From assembly GCA_021738565.1 (NCBI GenBank), contig JAIPBT010000004.1, positions 1-64,000 of the forward strand: 64,000 nt of DNA, in the 5' to 3' direction. This stretch comes from Bacteroidales bacterium (GTDB lineage Bacteria; Bacteroidota; Bacteroidia; Bacteroidales; GCA-2748055). The stretch's first letter is position 1, and each line of letters begins with the position of its first letter. The translations under genes were made by a program, and so were the position numbers. The notes under the pieces are model-generated. The model had not been told where the DNA came from and searched no databases. It worked only from the letters and a program-made list of their open reading frames with translations. Of this stretch, positions 54,141-63,237 are shown one piece after another.

Positions 54141-57029
54141 TCAATCAATATCCAGTGAAAAAATAAATTCCGGCACAAATTCTTCTCTATTCGGTAAATA
54201 GGCCACTCTTCCTCCCATTGAAATCGGAAAAACAAACCTGAATACGTGAAAATCAAATACCAGGTCAACCCCGTAAGAGCAATATTCCCTGTTCTCAAGC
54301 GCAAGAGCCGGATCTGTGATCCTTACATTTTCCCCATTCATATAATCCAACCAAAGATTCCCCCTGATCCTTTTCAGAAATAACAATGGTTCGATAACAA
54401 GATCGGGGTACAGCAAAGGAAAAGTATAATCGGCCGAAAACAATTTCAGGTCCATCCCCAGTATATCGCTCATCCCCCGTGGCAGGGGTATCACATTGCC
54501 CATGAAATATCTTTCAGGATTCTGTATTTGCCTGTGGAAATTGAGTTTCAATGTCTGGTGTTTCAGGATACCGGGAAGGTACAAATTCAATCCTGCATAA
54601 GATATACTTCCCAGGTTGATCTGGTCAAACGGCGCACTTGTAAAGCTGGCAATCCCGGTTATGCCAAATCTTGGCAGAATGTCCCTGTACCCTTTTCTAA
54701 GGTACGTTCCTGCATACAAACGCACCTGGGTTCGATGTGACCCGCTTATATAACCTGATCTGTTTTCGTTGGGAAAAAGGTCGGAGGTATATATGTATGT
54801 CAGTTGTGGTTGTATTACGGTAATAAATTTCCCTGTATTCAACCTGAGCGGCAAATATGAAATTGCAGAAATTCTTTTTCTGTCTGCCCCGACAGGCGGT
54901 TCATCATTCGGATCAATTGCATGTACGAGCGGTTTCCCGCCCAGGGACGTCTGGAGATCAATTACAGGGAACCTCCCTTTTAACCTGACCCCTGAATGAA
55001 AGTAATGGAATTTATCCTTGTATTCATAGGCCATCATGCCTGTTACAGTACTCAAAAGGTTTTGAGAGAGAATTGTAAATCCTAGGCTAACCGGCAATTG
55101 TTCCGGGATCAGAGCTGATTCAGGATGCATATAATCAAAATACAGCGGCAACCAGGAATGCACATTGACCGAATTCCATAATTTGCGATAGGGCCTGGGT
55201 GAATAATTCCCCTTTGCAATATGGAAGGAACCGTGGATCAGTTTCTGTTCTGCAGGCGTCGACCGAAAATCGAGTTGCCTGGTGCTGTCTGGCACTTCAT
55301 TTGCTGCCGCAACCTGGTTGGATTGAATGTTTCTTACAACAATATCATATCCATCTGCATGGTACTCCGCGCATGCAAGTTTGTGTCCGGAGGTATCGAC
55401 TGCAGGCTCAAAACCACCAAAATCCGTATCAGAAACCCTGTAGAGAGAACCTTCTCCTGTAATGTAATAAAAGATATTGTTTGTACCTGTGCGGGTTGAG
55501 CTAAAATATATCCTTGCACCATCCACAAAAGGCCAGGACATGTCATCATACCCGGAATGATACAACCTGGTCCATCTATTTTGACCAATATGAAAAGAAT
55601 AAATATATTCTCCCATTTCATCGCTTGAAGTAATGACGACCGCTGAATCCTTATCTGTCCAGGCTGGATGCTGAATGAACATATCAGAAGGTGACCTTTT
55701 CTTTAACAATACATTACCTTCTAAATCGAGGATCACTAGGTAAAATGTATGGTCTGTTTGTTGTTCAATAACTGCAATTCTATCTCCCTCTTTTGCAAAT
55801 ACAGGTGAATAATACCTTGTCTTTTCTCCCAGGTTTGTGACTGAGGATTTTTCAACATCATAGAGCCTGATCAACGAATAATTCCGGTTGCTCCACCTGA
55901 TGTCGGGGACCCACTCATCCCAAACGATCATTTTATTGCTGTATGAGAACCGGCCGGAATTCATGAATCCGGGCCGGAATACCCGTTCTTCTTCCCCGGT
56001 ACTGTCGATAATCACAAATTCAGGGATCTGATCGTACCCGGATTTAAGTGCGATGATCCTGTCATTGCCAATAAACTGGGGGAAATTATAATTTGTATGG
56101 TACTTTTTTTGCGTATTGCTCCATGCCCTGGCCGTTTTATTATCCTTTTTGACTGAAACAGACTGCCAGTGTTCCCGGTAAGCATTCAGGGCATCCCTGT
56201 ACAACTGTTTTTTTGATTGTACGCCATATTTCCTGATGCTGAACCTTGTTGGTGACAGGAGAAAAGGCTTCCTTGCGGCATATTCCTCAAAATCCTGCCA
56301 GAATTCATCTCCGTATGTTCGCCTTCCATACCTTACAAGAAGGTATCCCAGCTGATAGTGATCAGGGACATAATCCTTGTAGGATCCCAGCACTGCCTTT
56401 GAAAATTTATAGGGCCCTCTCTTTTCCATCATTAGTGCCTTCGTACCCATTTCAAATGAAGGCTGGCGTCCCCTTCCTGAAAATGAGAATCTTGTTTCGG
56501 CATCTACAGCATCTCCTTCAAGATACCACATGGGCAGCAATCCTGTAACAGCTCCAATAGCCTGTTCTCCTGCAATATATGTCAATCCCTTTGTAAAACC
56601 CTGTTCAAGCTTAGAGACCTGGAAAGCATGTCTCCCTTCATGCAGTACAAGCTGGGTAAGCCAGTCCTGCGGATATCCATTCGGATTCGGATTTGTAAAT
56701 ACTTCCAGTCGCCTGGGGGCCCAGACAAATACTCCATTTGAGAAGCTGGATTCGTTATGAAACACAACCGGGATCTTTTTGTGAGAGCAATCAAGCTTTT
56801 CTGCCTGGTAAGGGTAGAAATATTCCAGTTTATCAGCAAAATCCATAGCAAGGCTATCCAGTCCGACCGGGTAAATAAGCTGGTAATTTTTACTAGAAAA
56901 ATGGTTCCATTTCAGATTGCCGGCATCCTGGCCATATTCATAAAACTGTGCAGATGCATCAAAAGAAATGATCAGATATATTATAGCGGGAAATGATTTT
57001 ACCAGTGTACGTATCAAATTATCAAACAA
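54141..57029 (-). CDS. Gluzincin peptidase, beta-propeller and outer-membrane barrel protein
   Basis: About 962 residues from a TTG at 57029. This start lies 4 nt after the upstream stop and gives a signal peptide ending DASAQ. An ATG at 57083 is in frame but overlaps the upstream gene by 50 bp. A gluzincin-like domain carries HEGRH near 128-132 (an HExxH variant). WD40/TolB-like propeller repeats follow (about 310-640). The C-terminal third is rich in alternating strands and ends in a typical barrel terminus (FIFSLDID). It is probably an outer-membrane protein of unknown substrate. It lies between SUI1 and the TonB-like gene. Confidence 0.78.
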   Translation of the reverse strand: MFDNLIRTLVKSFPAIIYLIISFDASAQFYEYGQDAGNLKWNHFSSKNYQLIYPVGLDSLAMDFADKLEYFYPYQAEKLDCSHKKIPVVFHNESSFSNGVFVWAPRRLEVFTNPNPNGYPQDWLTQLVLHEGRHAFQVSKLEQGFTKGLTYIAGEQAIGAVTGLLPMWYLEGDAVDAETRFSFSGRGRQPSFEMGTKALMMEKRGPYKFSKAVLGSYKDYVPDHYQLGYLLVRYGRRTYGDEFWQDFEEYAARKPFLLSPTRFSIRKYGVQSKKQLYRDALNAYREHWQSVSVKKDNKTARAWSNTQKKYHTNYNFPQFIGNDRIIALKSGYDQIPEFVIIDSTGEEERVFRPGFMNSGRFSYSNKMIVWDEWVPDIRWSNRNYSLIRLYDVEKSSVTNLGEKTRYYSPVFAKEGDRIAVIEQQTDHTFYLVILDLEGNVLLKKRSPSDMFIQHPAWTDKDSAVVITSSDEMGEYIYSFHIGQNRWTRLYHSGYDDMSWPFVDGARIYFSSTRTGTNNIFYYITGEGSLYRVSDTDFGGFEPAVDTSGHKLACAEYHADGYDIVVRNIQSNQVAAANEVPDSTRQLDFRSTPAEQKLIHGSFHIAKGNYSPRPYRKLWNSVNVHSWLPLYFDYMHPESALIPEQLPVSLGFTILSQNLLSTVTGMMAYEYKDKFHYFHSGVRLKGRFPVIDLQTSLGGKPLVHAIDPNDEPPVGADRKRISAISYLPLRLNTGKFITVIQPQLTYIYTSDLFPNENRSGYISGSHRTQVRLYAGTYLRKGYRDILPRFGITGIASFTSAPFDQINLGSISYAGLNLYLPGILKHQTLKLNFHRQIQNPERYFMGNVIPLPRGMSDILGMDLKLFSADYTFPLLYPDLVIEPLLFLKRIRGNLWLDYMNGENVRITDPALALENREYCSYGVDLVFDFHVFRFVFPISMGGRVAYLPNREEFVPEFIFSLDID

Positions 57030-57033
57030 GTTC

Positions 57034-57381
57034 TTATGAATCCTTGAAACGCACCTTGTATCCCTGGTTCCGTAAATATACATAAGCCCTTTTTCTTACA
57101 TCCCGGAACAAAACAACATCATACATCCTGGTAGTTCCTTCACTTCTGCAAACATTCTTAAGCTCCTGTTCCAGGTCAAGCAGATCCACCCTTTTTCCGG
57201 AAAAACCTGTAACAGATGTCACCAGACAACCATCCATTTTTCTTTTTGACAATGAAATCGTAAGATCCTGTTCTTCCGGGGGCAGTGTATCCGGTTCCCT
57301 GATGTTTTCATATTCAAATTCAAATTCGGGATGCGTTGAATATGTCACATCATCATGACGTGAAATTCGCTTGTTTACCAT
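57034..57381 (-). CDS. SUI1/YciH-family translation factor-like protein
   Basis: A 115-residue protein whose last 70 residues match the SUI1/eIF1 fold: TSVTGFSGKRVDLLDLEQEL, then NVCRSEGTTRMYDVVLFRD, then VYLRNQGYKVRFKD. In canonical YciH the turn reads CGTGGT; here it is CRSEGTT, so RNA contacts may differ. Family members affect start-codon fidelity; the bacterial role is not well settled. It heads a minus-strand unit with the gluzincin-barrel and TonB-like genes and has a strong promoter just upstream. Confidence 0.83.
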   Translation of the reverse strand: MVNKRISRHDDVTYSTHPEFEFEYENIREPDTLPPEEQDLTISLSKRKMDGCLVTSVTGFSGKRVDLLDLEQELKNVCRSEGTTRMYDVVLFRDVRKRAYVYLRNQGYKVRFKDS

Positions 57382-57403
57382 GACAGTTCATTTTGTAGGA
57401 TAA

Positions 57404-57434
57404 CAAATATATGGTTCCCCGGTGAAATCGTCAA
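57404..57434 (-). promoter_or_regulatory. Bacteroidota-type promoter of the SUI1 operon
   Basis: On the minus strand TTG (57434-57432), a 20-bp spacer and TATATTTG (57411-57404) match the -33/-7 consensus fully. The ATG at 57381 is 22 nt downstream of the -7 box. Confidence 0.7.
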
Positions 57435-57523
57435 TTTTTTAGATGAAATAAGTGTTTTTTTATTTTCTGTCCTGATAACAAATGAAAAAGCTGTAAATTC
57501 GAAAACTCAAAAAAGGTACAAGA

Positions 57524-60500
57524 ATGAAAATGAATAGTTTCAGGAAATATAATCTCATACTGGGTTGGTTTGGTTTTTTGGTGGCTCTTGTTGTATACCT
57601 GTTAACAATAGAGCCATCCGTTAGTCTATGGGATTGCGGGGAGTTTATAGCGAGTTCCTATAAATTGCAGATAGGACATCCTCCCGGAGCCCCTCTTTAT
57701 ATGATAATCGGAAGGATCTTTTCTCTTTTTGCCAGTGATCCCGCCAACGTTGCAAAAATGTACAATACATTATCTGCCTTAAGCAGCGCCTTCACCATTT
57801 TGTTTCTTTTCTGGACGATCTCACACCTGTTAAAAAAGATATTCATCAGAAGTGAAAGTGACCATACCGTTACAAATTTCATGTTAGTCCTTGGAAGCTC
57901 GCTTGTTGGGGCACTTGCCTATGCATTTTCAGACACATTCTGGTTTTCAGCAGTTGAAGCAGAAGTTTATGCAACATCATCTCTGTTTACAGCAGTTGTT
58001 TTCTGGGCCATCCTGAAATGGGAAAATATTGCGGATAATCCACATTCAAACAGGTGGTTGATTCTTATCGCCTACCTGATTGGACTTTCTATTGGAGTAC
58101 ACCTCCTGAATCTGCTTGCAATTCCTGCCATTGTTCTTGTTTACTACTTTAAAAAATATAAGGTGACAAGAAAAGGTGTCATAATGGCGTTTTCAGTCGC
58201 TGTACTGATCCTGGGATCGATCATGTACATCATTATTCCCGGATTGGTTAAAATAGGAACATGGTTCGAATTTATATTTACCAACACATTTAACCTGCAT
58301 TACAATACGGGTCTGGTCGTTTACACTATTACTTTATTTGGCATACTGGCCTTCGGGATTTACAGAACACAATTCCAGAAGAAGCAATTGCTTCTCAATA
58401 CCATCCTTGTCAGCCTTGTTGTAATCATTATCGGTTACTCTTCATATGCTTTGATCATCATCAGGTCAAGTGCCGAACCTCCAATGAATGAGAACCGGCC
58501 TGATAATGCATTTGCCCTTCTCTCTTACCTGAACAGGGAGCAATATGGGGAAAGCCCATTGCTGTTCGGAAGCCAGTACAACCAGGAAGTCGAATCTGTT
58601 GATTACAACAAACCCGTATATACCCTGAACAAGGAGACCAACAAATATGAAATTGCTTACCGGAGGGCAGAAGTGCAATACGAGGGAGGAAAGATCTTAC
58701 TCCCCAGGATGTACAGCAGGTCATCCCAGCACCGTCAGGCCTACGTACAATATGGTTCCATAGATGATCCCCGGAAACCAACCTACCTGGACAACATCGA
58801 ATTCTTTCTCAGGTATCAGGTTGGACACATGTATTTGCGTTATTTTATGTGGAATTTTGTCGGACGGCAAAATGATAATCAGGGGCACGGAGGAATATTG
58901 AACGGAAACTGGCTCAGTGGCATCAAGGCCATAGACAAAGCGCACCTGGGGAATCAAAGTGATCTGACGGTGGAGATGGAAACTCATCCTGCAAGAAACA
59001 CCTATTACTTTATACCATTGATCCTTGGCTTGTTCGGTATGTTCTTTCATCTGAAAAACCATGTGAAGGATTTCTGGATCATTTTAATACTTTTTGTGCT
59101 TACCGGTTTAGCCATTGTTGTTTACCTGAATCAGCCTCCTTTCCAGCCAAGAGAAAGGGATTATGCATATGCAGGGTCATTCTATGCCTTTTCAATATGG
59201 GTAGGAATGAGCGTTGCCGGATTGGCAGCACTGATTCAAAGGTGGTTAAACAGAAAGCTGTCGGTAATCTTTAGTTTAATCATTGCATTCCTGGGAGGTC
59301 CAATGTTACTGGCAACCCAAAACTGGGACGATCATGATCGTTCCGGAAGATACGTTGCCAGGGATATTGCAAAAAATTACCTTGAATCCTGTGATGACAA
59401 CGCCATACTTTATACGGTTGGGGATAACGATACATTTCCATTGTGGTACATCCAGGAGGTTGAAGGAGTGCGAACAGATGTTCGTGTTGTCAATATGATG
59501 CTTTTCAATACTGAGTGGCATATTGACCAGATGAAAATGAAGGCATATGAATCGGAACCCCTTCCAATATCACTGCCGAATTCCAAGTACAGGGATGGTA
59601 CCAACAATTCCGTATTTGTAAGAGAAAATGAAAGATGGGCAACGGTGGATTACATCATTAATTTTATTGTCAGTAATGATCCCCGCACAAAATTGACCCT
59701 TAGAAATGGTGACAAGGTAGATTATATTCCCACCCATAAAATTGTTATTGAAACAGATTCTGCGACAGCCATTGACAATAATATTGTAAGCCCTGAAAAC
59801 GCTGATCTTATTGAACAGGATCTGAGAATCGAGCTTACCCCCAACAGCCAGATCTTAAAAGGCAATATGGCACAACTTGACATATTTGCGCAAAACGACT
59901 GGAAAAGGCCCATATATTTTTCTGCCGGCGGATTTGATGGCAGTATGGGATTTGAGGATTATTACCAGCTCGACGGGTTATCATACCAGGTTGTCCCTAT
60001 TAAAACTCCACGGGAAAGTATCCTCGTTATGGGCCGCATTGATCCTGATAAAATGTACGATATTGTAATGAATAAGTTCACCTGGGGAAGAATGAATGAA
60101 GACGATGTAAGACTTGATTATTATTCAATACGTACATTATCTGTGATCCGTTTCAGAAGCCTCCATACCCGTCTTGCACTTGCGCTTATTGAAAATGGTG
60201 AAAGGGACAAGGCAATAGAGGTACTCGACAGATGTATGGAGCTGGGTCCCCATGATGTGGTTCCTTATGACAGGTTTATTGCCGGGCTCACCTTCCCACG
60301 GCAAGATGGAACAACCATGCATCATGAGGGAATAATAGAAGCTTATTACATGTGTGGGGAAACGGAAAAGGCCAATAAGATCATTTCAGAATATTTTGAA
60401 GTCCTTTCAGATGAATTGGCATATTTTAATTCACTGAAAAGCAATGATCAATCTTCAGTTCAACAGGAGATGTATGAGACCATGGCCCAGATAGAGGAAC

Positions 60501-60559
60501 TTAGAATGCTTTTAAGAGCCTATGACCAGGAAGATAAAATGCTGGAACTGGGATTCTGA
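57524..60559 (+). CDS. DUF2723 large membrane protein (glycosyltransferase-like)
   Basis: A 1011-residue protein. The N-terminal half has about 12 membrane helices and the DUF2723 hallmark SVSLWDCGEFIASSYKLQIGH (first periplasmic loop, near 30-50), with HPPGAPLY following. The layout resembles GT-C glycosyltransferases that use lipid-linked sugars, with the acidic residue in the first loop as the likely catalytic base. The C-terminal half (about 600-1011) is soluble and ends in a TPR-like helical part. Protein or lipid glycosylation is the best guess. It is a single gene, divergent from the SUI1 operon. Confidence 0.85.
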   Translation: MKMNSFRKYNLILGWFGFLVALVVYLLTIEPSVSLWDCGEFIASSYKLQIGHPPGAPLYMIIGRIFSLFASDPANVAKMYNTLSALSSAFTILFLFWTISHLLKKIFIRSESDHTVTNFMLVLGSSLVGALAYAFSDTFWFSAVEAEVYATSSLFTAVVFWAILKWENIADNPHSNRWLILIAYLIGLSIGVHLLNLLAIPAIVLVYYFKKYKVTRKGVIMAFSVAVLILGSIMYIIIPGLVKIGTWFEFIFTNTFNLHYNTGLVVYTITLFGILAFGIYRTQFQKKQLLLNTILVSLVVIIIGYSSYALIIIRSSAEPPMNENRPDNAFALLSYLNREQYGESPLLFGSQYNQEVESVDYNKPVYTLNKETNKYEIAYRRAEVQYEGGKILLPRMYSRSSQHRQAYVQYGSIDDPRKPTYLDNIEFFLRYQVGHMYLRYFMWNFVGRQNDNQGHGGILNGNWLSGIKAIDKAHLGNQSDLTVEMETHPARNTYYFIPLILGLFGMFFHLKNHVKDFWIILILFVLTGLAIVVYLNQPPFQPRERDYAYAGSFYAFSIWVGMSVAGLAALIQRWLNRKLSVIFSLIIAFLGGPMLLATQNWDDHDRSGRYVARDIAKNYLESCDDNAILYTVGDNDTFPLWYIQEVEGVRTDVRVVNMMLFNTEWHIDQMKMKAYESEPLPISLPNSKYRDGTNNSVFVRENERWATVDYIINFIVSNDPRTKLTLRNGDKVDYIPTHKIVIETDSATAIDNNIVSPENADLIEQDLRIELTPNSQILKGNMAQLDIFAQNDWKRPIYFSAGGFDGSMGFEDYYQLDGLSYQVVPIKTPRESILVMGRIDPDKMYDIVMNKFTWGRMNEDDVRLDYYSIRTLSVIRFRSLHTRLALALIENGERDKAIEVLDRCMELGPHDVVPYDRFIAGLTFPRQDGTTMHHEGIIEAYYMCGETEKANKIISEYFEVLSDELAYFNSLKSNDQSSVQQEMYETMAQIEELRMLLRAYDQEDKMLELGF

Positions 60560-60567
60560 TGCAATGT

Positions 60568-61542
60568 TTATTTCTTCCTTTTCATCAGGTTACAGGCAAA
60601 ATTATATAGCTCAGTCTTTCGCTCGTCCGGACAATTAAGATCCTTCAGGTGTGACAAGGAATTATCGTAGTAATGTTTGATTTTTTCCTGAACCTTGCTT
60701 TTTATATCAAGTTCATTGAAGATCCTTACTACTTCAGAAATTTTCCTGTCGGGATCGAATACTTCAGCTGATAACCAATGGATCAGTTCTTCCTTCTGAC
60801 CATCATTTCCACCTTCAAGGGCCATGATCATTAACATGGTTTTTTTATTGTCAACTATATCCATACCGGGCTTCTTGCCAACAAGGTCAGGGTCGCCATA
60901 GGTATCCAGCAAGTCATCCTGCAGCTGAAAGGCAATACCAAGGTCCCTGCCAAAATTGTAAAGAATTTCAGCATCTTTTTCTGCTGCGCCTCCAAGCATT
61001 GCTCCAATCTTTAAACTGGCGGCAATCAATACCGCCGTTTTCAATTCAATCATTTTCAGATACGATGATTCCTCAACCACTTGTTCTTTCTCAAAATTCA
61101 TGTCCATTTGCTGTCCTTCACATACCTGGATCGCCGTTTTGGTAAAAACATCATTCACGCCCCTGAGTACTGCACCAGGAGAATTATTCAACAACCGACT
61201 GGCCGTGATAGACATTACATCACCGGATAAAATCGCAACATTGTTGTTCCATTTGATATGAACTGTATCTTTTCCCCTGCGCAGTTCCGACTTGTCCATT
61301 ATATCATCATGCAACAGGGTAAAATTATGGAATATCTCAACCGCTGTGGCTGGATGGAGTGCAGAATCCACTGAACCTGCAAACATGTCACAGGCAAGAA
61401 GAACAAGTGCTGGCCTCACCCTCTTTCCTCCAATTGACAGGATGTATCTTACCGGATCATATAATTCTGCCGGTTCTTCGGGAAATTTTATGTTTTTAAG
61501 GTGTCTGTCAATCAGTTGTTGTGCTTCATTCAGTGTATACAT
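60568..61542 (-). CDS. Polyprenyl diphosphate synthase
   Basis: 324 residues from the ATG at 61542 (MYTLNEAQ); an ATG 11 codons upstream is possible. It is an all-helical prenyltransferase that joins isopentenyl diphosphate to an allylic primer. The two aspartate-rich motifs are LLHDDIMD (near 80, followed by the basic RRGKDTVH) and LQDDLLDTYGD (near 205). The chain length, whether farnesyl/geranylgeranyl or longer, cannot be fixed from the sequence with confidence. It converges on the DUF2723 gene with an 8-bp gap. Confidence 0.9.
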   Translation of the reverse strand: MYTLNEAQQLIDRHLKNIKFPEEPAELYDPVRYILSIGGKRVRPALVLLACDMFAGSVDSALHPATAVEIFHNFTLLHDDIMDKSELRRGKDTVHIKWNNNVAILSGDVMSITASRLLNNSPGAVLRGVNDVFTKTAIQVCEGQQMDMNFEKEQVVEESSYLKMIELKTAVLIAASLKIGAMLGGAAEKDAEILYNFGRDLGIAFQLQDDLLDTYGDPDLVGKKPGMDIVDNKKTMLMIMALEGGNDGQKEELIHWLSAEVFDPDRKISEVVRIFNELDIKSKVQEKIKHYYDNSLSHLKDLNCPDERKTELYNFACNLMKRKK

Positions 61543-61723
61543 GGTATCATGAATTGGTTTTGTGAAATCAGTCAAATGAGAAATCTAAGGTAGCTTCATT
61601 TTTTACCTGTGCCAAAAAATGAATGCTGTTTTACATCAATAAATACAGCTGTTTCACAGTTATAAGAATGGCACAAACCTTGATATTGAGAACAACTGAG
61701 ACAAGAAATTGTCTTATTATCAT

Positions 61724-61731
61724 TAAATTTG
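61724..61731 (+). promoter_or_regulatory. -7 promoter element of the thioredoxin-domain gene
   Basis: TAAATTTG matches TAnnTTTG exactly, 20 nt before the ATG at 61752. This supports that start over the longer open frame from 61623. Confidence 0.55.
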
Positions 61732-61751
61732 GACCTTTAAATTCATACAAT

Positions 61752-63218
61752 ATGAGAAAAAGAAGAATTAGATTACAATCTGCATTTTTAGGAATGTTGT
61801 ATTTCAGCGCTTTATCATACGGACAGGGATATGAAATAGAATTGAATGCCCCTGATTTTGCGAACAAGCAAGTCATTCTTGCCGAATATTTCACCACCAG
61901 GATGATCCCTAAAGACACCATAATATTAAATTCTTCAGGCACCGGAGTGTTTAAAGGAGAAAAACCATTTGATGGTGGATTGTATGTAATGTTTTTTGAT
62001 CAGAACAATTATTTCGATTTTATGATCAACAGGGATCAATTTTTCAGCATAACCACCAACGCAAGTGACTTCGTAAAAAAGACCACTTTCACCGGATCAG
62101 TGGATAACAAAGGTTTTTATAAATACAAAAATTTTCTGGCGAAAAGAAGAGGAAAGCAGGAAAGCTATATAAAACAGTTGGCTGAAGCCAAAACAGTTTC
62201 TGATTCCAGCTGGATATCAAGCATGATGGAAAAACTCAATGATGAAATCTCCCAGTATGTGGATATGATGATCTTTGATTACAAGGGTACGTTCTTTGCA
62301 ACTTTTTTGATGGCAATGAGGGATAATACTGCTCCTGAATCAATTCTGAAAGGCACACAGAAGCAAAAGGATTCAATCCGTTATGCCTTTTATAAGAACC
62401 ACTATTTCGACAATTTTAATGTGGGTGATATTCGCCTTCTTCATACGCCACTCTATGATGCCAAAATTAAAAATTACATCAATAAAGTTGTCCCCTCGCA
62501 TCCTGATTCGCTAATTGCTGCAGTGGATTTTCTAATTGAAAGATCCAGGGCCAATGAGGCGATCTTCAGATATATGTTGATCACGCTGTTCAATAATTTT
62601 GCGGAAAGCAAAATAATGGGTATGGACAAAGTATATTTTCATATCGCTAAAAAATATTACATACCTGAAGCTCACTGGAGTGACAAAGAATACATTGAAA
62701 AGCTCAAGGAGAATCTCGAAAAAAGCAAACACACATTCATTGGTGAAATTGCTCCGGATTTTGAATTAAGGGGACTGCCTAAAGAACATATCCATATGGC
62801 TGAAATGGACCAGCAAATCAAAGAGGATCCGCATGTGGGATATACTTTCAGTCTGTCAGACATAGATGCTGAATATACAATTCTGTACTTCTGGGAAGCA
62901 GATTGCGGACACTGCCAAAAATCCACACCAAAATTATACGAAGTTTTTAAAAAATATAAGGACAAAGGACTGGAAGTACTCTCCATTCATGTCATAAATT
63001 CTGTTGAAGGAAAAGTTAAATGGATAGACTTTCTAAATGAGCATGAATTATATGACTGGACCAATTGCTGGAGTCCCTATGACAATAATTTCAGGGTCCT
63101 TTACAACCTGACCAGCTTCCCTTATTTATTGCTGTTGGATAAAGATAAAAGGATCATTGCCAAGCGACTGGCTCCTGAACAGATAGATGACATGCTGGAA
63201 AAGCTGACCAAAGATTAG
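61752..63218 (+). CDS. Exported TlpA/ResA-like thioredoxin-domain protein (DUF5106-like)
   Basis: 488 residues from the ATG at 61752, which gives a signal peptide (about 1-23, ending YGQ) and lies after a -7 box. The first 90 residues form a beta-rich domain (YEIELNAPDFANKQVILAEYF) and a helical middle part follows (about 120-320). The C-terminal thioredoxin domain carries the active site WEADCGHCQ near 380-388 and a cis-Pro in TSFPYLLL. It probably reduces or shuffles periplasmic disulfides. This multi-domain form is common in Bacteroidota. It is 19 bp upstream of carA. Confidence 0.85.
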   Translation: MRKRRIRLQSAFLGMLYFSALSYGQGYEIELNAPDFANKQVILAEYFTTRMIPKDTIILNSSGTGVFKGEKPFDGGLYVMFFDQNNYFDFMINRDQFFSITTNASDFVKKTTFTGSVDNKGFYKYKNFLAKRRGKQESYIKQLAEAKTVSDSSWISSMMEKLNDEISQYVDMMIFDYKGTFFATFLMAMRDNTAPESILKGTQKQKDSIRYAFYKNHYFDNFNVGDIRLLHTPLYDAKIKNYINKVVPSHPDSLIAAVDFLIERSRANEAIFRYMLITLFNNFAESKIMGMDKVYFHIAKKYYIPEAHWSDKEYIEKLKENLEKSKHTFIGEIAPDFELRGLPKEHIHMAEMDQQIKEDPHVGYTFSLSDIDAEYTILYFWEADCGHCQKSTPKLYEVFKKYKDKGLEVLSIHVINSVEGKVKWIDFLNEHELYDWTNCWSPYDNNFRVLYNLTSFPYLLLLDKDKRIIAKRLAPEQIDDMLEKLTKD

Positions 63219-63237
63219 GTACCTGTTATTTTAATCT

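Noticed and set aside
61623..61751. A longer N-terminus for the thioredoxin-domain gene
   Set aside because: The extra 43 residues precede a typical signal peptide, and a -7 promoter box lies inside them.
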